From contig JANTGX010000117.1 in NCBI GenBank assembly GCA_024762755.1, positions 1 to 6,691 of the forward strand: a stretch of 6,691 nucleotides of DNA, read 5' to 3'. The notes under the pieces are model-generated. The model saw nothing but the letters and a program-made list of their open reading frames with translations, had not been told where the DNA came from and did not search any database. This stretch comes from Gammaproteobacteria bacterium (lineage in GTDB: Bacteria; Pseudomonadota; Gammaproteobacteria; SZUA-152). The first letter of the stretch is position 1. Each line of letters opens with the position of its first letter. Position numbers and translations under genes: made by a program. Below are positions 1-6,230 of the stretch, piece after piece.

Positions 1-529
1 CGTCCAGCTGGCACAGGTCCATCTGGCCGCCGCCGACGCTGGCGGGCAGGCTCTGCGCGCTGACGTAGCTCGTGCCCGCCGGGCAGGTGGCGTCGGCGGT
101 CGGCGTGACGCCGGTGGCCGGTTCCCACACGGTGTCGTTGCCGTTCAGCCAGACGGTCCAGCCAGCGGTCCAGTTGTCCGTCGTGTCCTGCGGGTAGGCG
201 CCGATGTAGTCGGTGGCGACGAAATTGCCACCCAGATCGATGCTGTAGCTGGGGTCCTGCATGTCCGGCGAGCTGGCTGTAAACGTATAGGCGGCATCCT
301 GCAGATCTGGCGATGCACTGCCAGGCATCCCGGTGGCTTCGAGCGCAGGATCGATGAGTCGGTTGTTAGAACCGGCGTTGAACCAATCTGTGACCTTGTA
401 GGCGTCGATGGCGGTGGCTGTCGGATTTGTGGTGCTGGCGGGTGTCGAGCCACCGCCACCACCACAGGCACTCAGGCCCGTCGCCACGGCGGCGATGGAA
501 AGTGCCAGGATATTCTTTCTAAATTTCAT
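1..529 (-). CDS. Predicted outer-membrane lipoprotein, 3' end outside window
   Basis: An open frame without a stop runs from an ATG at 529 off the left edge, giving 176 visible residues. The N-terminus is a textbook lipoprotein signal: positive MKFRK, a hydrophobic stretch, then lipobox LSAC with the lipidated Cys at residue 22. Residue +2 is Gly, not Asp, which by the usual sorting rule favours the outer membrane. A tether GGGGG (23-27) and a Ser/Thr/Pro-rich stretch follow. The start is supported by GGGAG six bases upstream. Residues 73-83 and 87-97 form a degenerate repeat, SPD(L/M)QDxxY. Residues 109-125 read IGAYPQDTTDNWTAGWT; from memory, similar GA(F/Y)...WxxGWT motifs occur in uncharacterised proteins encoded next to TonB-dependent receptors, but no search was run. 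Cys at 149 and 173 are visible. It follows the receptor gene on the same strand after a 236-base gap. A role in substrate capture for that receptor is inference; the function is unknown. Confidence 0.85.
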   Translation of the reverse strand, partial: MKFRKNILALSIAAVATGLSACGGGGGSTPASTTNPTATAIDAYKVTDWFNAGSNNRLIDPALEATGMPGSASPDLQDAAYTFTASSPDMQDPSYSIDLGGNFVATDYIGAYPQDTTDNWTAGWTVWLNGNDTVWEPATGVTPTADATCPAGTSYVSAQSLPASVGGGQMDLCQLD

Positions 530-593
530 AACATACTCCCATGAGATACACAGACTGGATTTAACGCCGCGCACTCTAGCAAGAGCATGTTTA

Positions 594-622
594 ATTTAAT
601 TGACAGTATTGTTGCAGTTGAA
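594..622 (-). promoter_or_regulatory. Weak candidate sigma70 promoter for the lipoprotein gene
   Basis: On the minus strand a TTCAAC (617-622) lies 17 bases from TTAAAT (594-599), about 65 bases before the lipoprotein start codon. The -10 matches four of six consensus positions and the -35 only three, so this is a weak call. It rests mainly on the correct spacing and on the locally A/T-rich sequence in an otherwise G/C-rich window. Confidence 0.2.
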
Positions 623-650
623 TGACGGCTCTGCCGGTGACCGTAATTTG

Positions 651-679
651 CACAGATTCGGATTCAACGAACTTCTGTG
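651..679. repeat. Imperfect inverted repeat in the receptor-lipoprotein gap
   Basis: CACAGA (651-656) pairs with TCTGTG (674-679) and TTCG (657-660) pairs with CGAA (668-671). This gives ten base pairs with a two-base bulge (672-673) and a seven-base loop. No T-run follows on either strand, so it is not a standard intrinsic terminator. It could be an operator or an RNA hairpin in the 3' end of the receptor transcript. The gap (530-765) also holds a direct repeat ATGCCGAT at 695-702 and 711-718, and a CGAATTTCG palindrome at 681-689. No convincing gene was seen there. Confidence 0.4.
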
Positions 680-765
680 TCGAATTTCGAGAATATGCCG
701 ATCAATTCCCATGCCGATGCATGAAGAGGTTAATCGAAGGCATTTGGAAAGCGGTTGTTCGACCC

Positions 766-3700
766 TCAGCGGAACTTGTATGAGAGCGAAACCTTGAAGC
801 TGGTTCCTTTTTTCGTCTGCCTCTCCACCTCGGATCCGCGCAGGGTTTTGTACTCTGGATCGAGTATATTTTTGATGCGGAATTTGAACGAGGCCTTTTC
901 GCCGTCGCAGCCTTCGTAGAAACGATGACTGAGGACAAAATCGAGCTGCGGAGTGGGCTGCTCATAGGCGTCCGGCATGCCTTTTACACCGACACTGGTA
1001 ATGCGCTCGCCGGCCATGTTGAAGAGCAGGGCCGCCTTGGTGTTGGTGAGCAGATTCTCATAACCCAGGGTCATATTGACCACCCAGGGTGACTGGCCCT
1101 GCAGGGGTCGTTCCCGATGGGTCTGCTGCGCGCCGGCATCACCCAATTGCACCGTGGACTGGATGAGCGACAGGTTGCCTTCGACGTAGTAGCGCGACAG
1201 CGAACGCCCGAACAGACGGGACAACCAGGCCCGGCCCTGGAATTCAACACCGTAGTTCTGCGCCGATTCGGCGTTGTCGAAGGTCAGGATACCGCCGGCG
1301 CCAAGGCGGATGACTTGCTCGATGGGCTGATCGAAGTGCTTGTAGAACAGCGCCATGGACACGGTCTCGAAACGGGTCAGATACCATTCGGCACGCAGGT
1401 CGTAATTGGTGATGAGGGCCCGCTGGAGATTTGGATTACCGATCACTACACGACGCGTCTCTGGATCGATATAGGGGGCTTCCGACAATTCTTTGAAGTC
1501 CGGCCGGTTGAGTGTCTTGCTCCAGGCGGCGCGGAACTGTAACTCTTCCGTCGCCAACCAGGTGAAGGAGAATGCTGGCAAGAGATCTGTGGTATCCAAC
1601 TCGGCAACTATGGCCTGGCTGGGGTCGGTCAGCTTGAAGGTTTCGACGCTCTGCCTGGAATGCTCCACACGCACACCGAGCATGCTCTTGATGCGCTCGT
1701 AATCCACATCCAGTTTGAGATATTGGGCACTGAGCCTCTGCGTTGCCGTGTAATTGTCCGTTGGCAGGGTGGTATTGCGCAGTTGGTAGCCATCGGGGCC
1801 TATGTGTGCAGGGTTTAGGATCTGGTCCGGTGAAGGGGCGCGCAGGTCATCGAGGCTCAGGTTGTTGCGCGAGAAATCGGTGAGAAAACGAAACCGGGAA
1901 AATTCCGAATCCCGATCCTTGGCTTGCTGCAAAAGGCCGAACTTGAAGGTAGTGGTAGAACCCAGCAGGTCATAGAAGGGAAGCGCGAAGTTCAGATTGA
2001 AACCCAGATTGAGGTCATCGAGCCTCTCGAAGCTGGTCTCATTGGACTGACCCTCGGTGGAGAAGGCGTACGTGCCGTCTTCAAGGCGTTCATAGCGATA
2101 GAATCGCGTGTCCGGTTCGTAGCGGCTGGCATTGGAGACGGTCGCCTGCCAATCCATGCCGAGATCGTGCAGACGCGGGTAGTCGTGCCTGCCCTGAAAT
2201 TGTTGCAGCAACATCTGCGTTTCCACCCATTCCAGCGTGGTATCTCGGGCATGGATATCGTTTTCCGAATAGTAGGCCAGTTTTTGTTCGACGGTATTGG
2301 TGGTCTGTCGTGACAACAGGGTTGTCGATTCTAGGCTGTGGTCGTTGCCCAGCTCCAATCCCAGGTGGAGCATTCCGCCCAGGTCGATCTCGTTCTCGGT
2401 TATTTGCTTGTTTATCTGATCGAAGGTCACCAGATCGCCCCGACCACTGAGGCCGAAGTTGGCGCTGTATTCGTCGCGCAGTTCCCACTCGTTTTTGTAC
2501 TGGAAAGAAAACAGATATCCCCAACCCGAATTGGCCCCGTAGGACTCGAAGCGGTCACCGGCGCTCAACTTGATGCCGGCGTCCGGTGGCAAGGTCTTCG
2601 GATAGGTGGCATATTTCACCGGCAGCGACTCACCCGCCGCTTCCACCTCGGCCGGGCTCAACCCCGTGAGCAACTTGCGCCCACCGTTGGTGAGGCGGTC
2701 GAGGGTCTTCGGCATGGCCCGTGTCCCATCGTCGATACCGAGAAAATCCAGACCACCACCATCATAGGCGAGCCCCTTCTTGAAGGTGGTCTGAGTGTTG
2801 CCCTGGAGAGATAGCGTGATCTTGCGAAATCTCTCTTCCGGCAGACCACGCGTGCGCAGTTGCACCGTGCCGCCACCGAATTCCCCCGGCATGTCTGGCG
2901 AATAGGTCTTCTGGATGGCGACGCTGCCCAGAACGCCGGTGGGGAACAGGTCCAGCGGTACCACGCGACGCGTCGGATCGGGGCTGGGCAGGCCGGCACC
3001 GTTGAGGGTGGTGCTGGAATAGCGATCACCCAAGCCACGCACATACACATACTTACCACCGATCACCGTCAAGCCGGTGACACGCTTGAGGGCACTGGCG
3101 GCATCACTGTCACCCGCATTGGACATCTGTTCGGCACCGATGACGTCCACCACCGCCGAGGTATTGCGCTGCTCATCGGCCAGGGCGGCAAAACTGCCTT
3201 CGAGATCTGGCGCGGTGACCACGTATTCCTCCAACTCCAGACCGGTGGGCGTCAGCGCAACATCCTTTTCCATCACCTGATTCTCGGCCAGGGCGAATTC
3301 ATCGAAGACCTGGGTACTGAAATCCCCGTGGACCACCGACATGGAATAGAGACCCGGCGCCAGACGGATGCAGAACCGGCCGTCTTCGTCGGTGCGCACC
3401 GCACCGCTCATACCACTGATATAGAGCTGTGCCCCCGGTACGGCATTGCCCCCCTCCAGTGAGGTCACCCGCCCACAAATCTCTGCGCTCTTGCCGGCCT
3501 GTGCGGAATCTTCAACCGTGCTCGGTGGAGCGTTCTCGGTATCGGCAGCGCGCAGTGCGGGCGCGGCCTTGTTGGAACGCTGTAATGAGATCTTCACACC
3601 GCCCTTTTCTGCGGGCAGATCGGCGATCACCTGCACACTCTCGCCGGCCACCAGGGAAAGATCCAGTGTGGCGAGTTGCGCATTCCCCCAGCGCAGGGCG

Positions 3701-3918
3701 AGGCGGTGTGCCCCGCTTGTGAGGCGTACGTGCATGGCGCCGTTGCCGTCGCTGTAGGCATGGGTACGCTCTCCTTCGATGAGCTCGATGCCGCTCACCG
3801 GTGCACCCTGCTTGAAGACATAGACATGCACGCGCGCCATCTCGCCCACGGAGGCGACGACGACCGACAAGGGATTTGCCAACAAGGCGCAAAAGATCAG
3901 CAGCGAAAGGAGACGCAT
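766..3918 (-). CDS. TonB-dependent outer-membrane receptor with two N-terminal beta-sandwich-like domains
   Basis: This 1050-residue protein should import an unknown ligand across the outer membrane, powered by TonB. A signal peptide covers about residues 1-23. Residues about 27-110 look like a first small beta domain (GxPVSGIELI...SDGNG). Residues about 147-225 are a carboxypeptidase-regulatory-like domain (ICGRVTS, VPGAQLYI, TDEDGRFCIRLAPG) with Cys148 and Cys183, a possible disulfide. A TonB box, LELEEYVVTAP, lies at 227-237. The plug is about 245-358 (VYVRGLGDRYSSTTLNG, PLDLFPTGVLGSVAIQKTYS, PGEFGGG). The barrel fills the rest and shows family-typical RAAWSKTLNRPDF (796-808), GNPNLQ (827-832) and KNILDPEYK (1016-1024). 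The chain ends YKFR, with Phe next to last rather than last. ATG 3918 was chosen because it starts directly at a signal peptide; a TTG at 3981 would add 21 residues and overlap the TPR stop. The Shine-Dalgarno is weak. The frame is intact. It is probably co-transcribed with the TonB genes upstream; the ligand is not predictable. Confidence 0.95.
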   Translation of the reverse strand: MRLLSLLIFCALLANPLSVVVASVGEMARVHVYVFKQGAPVSGIELIEGERTHAYSDGNGAMHVRLTSGAHRLALRWGNAQLATLDLSLVAGESVQVIADLPAEKGGVKISLQRSNKAAPALRAADTENAPPSTVEDSAQAGKSAEICGRVTSLEGGNAVPGAQLYISGMSGAVRTDEDGRFCIRLAPGLYSMSVVHGDFSTQVFDEFALAENQVMEKDVALTPTGLELEEYVVTAPDLEGSFAALADEQRNTSAVVDVIGAEQMSNAGDSDAASALKRVTGLTVIGGKYVYVRGLGDRYSSTTLNGAGLPSPDPTRRVVPLDLFPTGVLGSVAIQKTYSPDMPGEFGGGTVQLRTRGLPEERFRKITLSLQGNTQTTFKKGLAYDGGGLDFLGIDDGTRAMPKTLDRLTNGGRKLLTGLSPAEVEAAGESLPVKYATYPKTLPPDAGIKLSAGDRFESYGANSGWGYLFSFQYKNEWELRDEYSANFGLSGRGDLVTFDQINKQITENEIDLGGMLHLGLELGNDHSLESTTLLSRQTTNTVEQKLAYYSENDIHARDTTLEWVETQMLLQQFQGRHDYPRLHDLGMDWQATVSNASRYEPDTRFYRYERLEDGTYAFSTEGQSNETSFERLDDLNLGFNLNFALPFYDLLGSTTTFKFGLLQQAKDRDSEFSRFRFLTDFSRNNLSLDDLRAPSPDQILNPAHIGPDGYQLRNTTLPTDNYTATQRLSAQYLKLDVDYERIKSMLGVRVEHSRQSVETFKLTDPSQAIVAELDTTDLLPAFSFTWLATEELQFRAAWSKTLNRPDFKELSEAPYIDPETRRVVIGNPNLQRALITNYDLRAEWYLTRFETVSMALFYKHFDQPIEQVIRLGAGGILTFDNAESAQNYGVEFQGRAWLSRLFGRSLSRYYVEGNLSLIQSTVQLGDAGAQQTHRERPLQGQSPWVVNMTLGYENLLTNTKAALLFNMAGERITSVGVKGMPDAYEQPTPQLDFVLSHRFYEGCDGEKASFKFRIKNILDPEYKTLRGSEVERQTKKGTSFKVSLSYKFR

Positions 3919-3943
3919 AGATAAAACTCGACGACGGGTGGGA

Positions 3944-3956
3944 CGGCCGCTGGCCG
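3944..3956. repeat. Short GC hairpin ahead of the receptor start
   Basis: CGGCC (3944-3948) and GGCCG (3952-3956) form a five-base-pair stem with a three-base loop in the 53-base gap between the TPR stop and the receptor ATG at 3918. The T-run of this gap (minus-strand TTTTATCT) comes 18 bases after the stem, too far for a normal intrinsic terminator. It could modestly affect readthrough or RNA stability, or be chance in G/C-rich DNA. Confidence 0.3.
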
Positions 3957-3971
3957 CAGGATCAAAGCGGA

Positions 3972-5150
3972 CTACAGGCAACGCCAGGCTTCATCGCGAC
4001 AGGTTCCCATTGCCTTGCGCAATGCCGTGGCCTTCTTGAACAACGCGGCCTTTTTCAATGTCGCGAGCTGTGCCTCGGCCCGCGCGAATTCGCCCGCCTT
4101 GAAGGCCGCATAGGCCAGGGCGTAGCGAATATCTTCGTCTGCCAACAGCCCGGCACGGAACAGATCCTCCTGCATGCCGGCGGCACGACTGTAGTCCGCG
4201 TCTTCGAGCAGCAGGGCCAGACGTTGTTTGAGTTTCTTCTTCTGATCCCGGACCTGACTGTTGAGATACAGTGCCCGCAGGGTATGTCCGGCTCGGCGGT
4301 GCAATTCGGCGGCATCGATCAAGTACTGCGGATCCATCGCCGCGGCCTGTTCCATCAAATCCGCGGCGACGTTCAGACGACCGAGATCCACATAGGTACG
4401 GGCGAGGGCGATCACCGCCTTGACCTCGTTGGGAAAGCGCAGACGGGCCGGCTCGAGGATGCTCAATGCCGTCTGTGCCTGGCCGGCTTGGCGCATGGCA
4501 CTGCCGATGGCCACATGGTCGTGGGCATCGACGTCGAAGCGCTGCAGATAGTCCCTGCCCACCACCACCGCCTGTTGATAGAGGCCGAGTTGAATCAGGC
4601 GAAACACCTGTTGGCGGGGAAAGGCCGGATCGCTGGGAAACCGGCCGGCACCCTCGTTGAGCGTGTCCCAGGCAGCGGCGTGGTCTCCAACGGCCCAATG
4701 GCATTGCGCCGCCAGCAGCACCACGCCGGGCAGGCTGGACCCCGTCGCCCCGGCCGCGTCGATGGCCGCCAGTGCCTTGGCATACTCTCCCAGGCCGTAC
4801 CAGGACTGGGCCAGATAGACATACAGGATGGGCTTGTCCTGACCGGCCTTCTGCGCCGCGTGCAGGTGTTCGATGGCATCGGGATAACGCTGCAGCTTGA
4901 GGTCGACCAAGCCGCGCAGGGTGAAATATCGTTTGCGGTCGAGGTCCGCCGCTGCGACATCGACGCTGGCCAGGGCCATGTCGGCACGCTCGACCTTGCC
5001 ATCCTGGATCAAGAGCCCGGCCAGGCCCAGATAATCGACCTTCTTCTCCCTCTCTCCGGCAACACCGGCGTGGAGATTGAAAAGAGAGAGCAAGACGAGA
5101 ACGCCTAGGCCTCGCCCCAACCGGTGGGTATTCGTCGTAAACCGCAGCAT
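3972..5150 (-). CDS. Periplasmic TPR-repeat protein of a TonB2-type system
   Basis: This 392-residue protein has an N-terminal signal (RLGRGLGVLVLLSLFNLHAGVAG, given as positions about 10-32) and then helical repeats, so it is expected in the periplasm. TPR-like units can be seen at about 74-106, 107-139, 244-276 and 341-373, with the usual small and aromatic positions (for example YLAQSWYGLGEYAKALAAI). Residues 281-303 (AELHRRAGHTLRALYLNSQ, then DQ) resemble a conserved stretch I associate with the TPR protein that follows tonB2 in Vibrio; this is from memory. Two Cys near the C-terminus (384 and 391) could form a disulfide. The ATG at 5150 was chosen because it lies four bases after the tonB stop and begins a signal peptide; upstream starts would run deep into tonB. 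In Vibrio the gene in this place belongs to the TonB2 cluster; an accessory role in transduction or receptor contact is inferred. Confidence 0.9.
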   Translation of the reverse strand: MLRFTTNTHRLGRGLGVLVLLSLFNLHAGVAGEREKKVDYLGLAGLLIQDGKVERADMALASVDVAAADLDRKRYFTLRGLVDLKLQRYPDAIEHLHAAQKAGQDKPILYVYLAQSWYGLGEYAKALAAIDAAGATGSSLPGVVLLAAQCHWAVGDHAAAWDTLNEGAGRFPSDPAFPRQQVFRLIQLGLYQQAVVVGRDYLQRFDVDAHDHVAIGSAMRQAGQAQTALSILEPARLRFPNEVKAVIALARTYVDLGRLNVAADLMEQAAAMDPQYLIDAAELHRRAGHTLRALYLNSQVRDQKKKLKQRLALLLEDADYSRAAGMQEDLFRAGLLADEDIRYALAYAAFKAGEFARAEAQLATLKKAALFKKATALRKAMGTCRDEAWRCL

Positions 5151-5154
5151 GATC

Positions 5155-5826
5155 TCAGCCCAGGTCGAAACGGATGGTTTGGTTGGCCCAGGTCTCCACC
5201 GCCTTTCCCTCATAGCGAGCCGGCTGGAAGACCCATTTTCGTACCGCACGCACGGCGGCAGTCTCGAACACATCGGGCGGCGAGGCCTCGATCACCTTCA
5301 CCGTCTCGACTTTGCCATCGGCACCGATGAGCAGGCTGAGGACCACATAGCCCTCGATCTCCTTGTTCTTGGCCCGCACCGGATACTCCAGGGGCGCGCG
5401 TTTGCTCACCTGCGGTGCCACATCCACCATGTCACTGGTCATCACCACATTGCGCGTGTCGCCGAGCAGTGATCGATCCACGGCATCCACATCGTCGAGT
5501 GAAAATGCCGGCAGCCCGAAGTCGATGCCCGACAGGGCCGTGTCCAGATCGATCATGGGCACGGGGTCCACTGCCTGCCGAGTCTTGCGCCGGTGCTGCT
5601 TCTTCACCACTTTTTTCGGCTTTGGCTTGGCCGGCGTTTTTACCTCGAAGGTCGTACTGCGGGCCTGTTCGCCTGCCACGCTGGGCACCGCATCCCGGTT
5701 GATGAAGAGTAACGAGAGAAAGATGGACGAGGCGCCCAGCAACATCCATAGCAGACCACCGAGGTGCAGACGCAGGCTGTCCTTGGCGATGATCGACGAC
5801 GGCGGCATGCACGGCAGCGAGTTCAA
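5155..5826 (-). CDS. tonB: TonB energy transducer, short TonB2-type
   Basis: TonB passes motor energy from ExbB/ExbD in the inner membrane to outer-membrane receptors. With a TTG start the protein has 223 residues: a cytoplasmic N-terminus, one membrane anchor at about 23-43 (LGGLLWMLLGASSIFLSLLF), a short Lys/Pro segment (TPAKPKPKKVVKK, about 64-76), an acidic linker, and a TonB C-terminal domain from about 141. That domain shows YP at 148-149, IEGYV at 157-161, GADGKV, and W198 in RKWVFQP. The linker is short compared with E. coli TonB, as in TonB2 proteins. TTG 5826 is preferred because AGGAGG lies seven bases upstream and the codon overlaps the exbD stop (TTGA), matching the overlap style of this operon. 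The alternative is ATG 5808 (217 residues), which has no visible ribosome binding site. The family call is firm, the start less so. Confidence 0.93.
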   Translation of the reverse strand: MNSLPCMPPSSIIAKDSLRLHLGGLLWMLLGASSIFLSLLFINRDAVPSVAGEQARSTTFEVKTPAKPKPKKVVKKQHRRKTRQAVDPVPMIDLDTALSGIDFGLPAFSLDDVDAVDRSLLGDTRNVVMTSDMVDVAPQVSKRAPLEYPVRAKNKEIEGYVVLSLLIGADGKVETVKVIEASPPDVFETAAVRAVRKWVFQPARYEGKAVETWANQTIRFDLG

Positions 5827-6230
5827 GCCCCGGCCTCCTGCTCGGTGACCACTCCGACATCCTGCGCCCCGGCCAGGCGGCACTGATCGACGACCTCGAT
5901 GAGTCTGCTCGCCGGCACGCGGTCGTCGGTCACCACCAGCACCGAGACATTGGTCGACTGGCGCAGCCGATCGCGCAGGCGTGACTGGATCACCCAGGTG
6001 CGGACCGGCTGGCCGTCGAGAAAGGTGTCACCGCTGTTGTCGATATAGACACGAATGGCCTTGGTCGATGACGGCGTGCTGCTGCTCGCCTTGGGGCGCT
6101 GGATATCGAGATCCATATCCTTGACGAAGGTGGCACTGACCATGAAGAAGATCAAAAGGATGAACACCATGTCGATCAGGGGTGAGATGTCGATGGCCTG
6201 CTCGGTGTTTTCGCGTTCGCGGTATCTCAT
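5823..6230 (-). CDS. exbD: ExbD proton-channel subunit
   Basis: The 135-residue protein has the standard ExbD/TolR layout: a short charged cytoplasmic N-terminus, one transmembrane helix (about 18-36, ISPLIDMVFILLIFFMVSA) and a periplasmic domain. Asp20 in the helix is the conserved proton-handling residue of the family. The periplasmic part shows IRVYIDNSG, VLVVTDDRVPASRLIEVVD and the small C-terminal sheet expected of ExbD. It pairs with ExbB to use the proton gradient to drive TonB. The ATG overlaps the exbB stop by four bases (ATGA), and AGGA lies eight bases upstream. TolR is the alternative, but the following gene is TonB, not TolA, so ExbD is the better name. Confidence 0.96.
   Translation of the reverse strand: MRYRERENTEQAIDISPLIDMVFILLIFFMVSATFVKDMDLDIQRPKASSSTPSSTKAIRVYIDNSGDTFLDGQPVRTWVIQSRLRDRLRQSTNVSVLVVTDDRVPASRLIEVVDQCRLAGAQDVGVVTEQEAGA
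5827..5839 (-). promoter_or_regulatory. Strong ribosome binding site for tonB, inside the end of exbD
   Basis: On the minus strand AGGAGG followed by CCGGGGC precedes a TTG codon. This is a near-perfect Shine-Dalgarno at ideal spacing and is the main reason for choosing the TTG start over the ATG 18 bases further on. Confidence 0.6.

Noticed and set aside
651..679. Intrinsic terminator for the receptor transcript
   Set aside because: The hairpin is real but no T-run follows on either strand, so a terminator call is not supported.
600..797. Small plus-strand open frame in the gap near the receptor end
   Set aside because: It has no ribosome binding site and no hydrophobic or domain-like pattern, and it overlaps the receptor stop; the minus strand explains the region better.
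2860..3462. Plus-strand open frame of 200 codons opposite the receptor
   Set aside because: It mirrors the receptor plug and regulatory-domain codons, and shows no signal peptide, fold or start signal of its own.
4224..5108. Long plus-strand open frame (294 codons) opposite the TPR gene
   Set aside because: It lies wholly antisense to a well-supported gene, has no visible ribosome binding site or recognisable domain, and is of the kind expected from the codon bias of G/C-rich genes.
5151..5273. Longer TPR protein starting at 5273
   Set aside because: This would overlap the conserved TonB C-terminal domain by about 120 bases and bury the signal peptide; ATG 5150 fits both.
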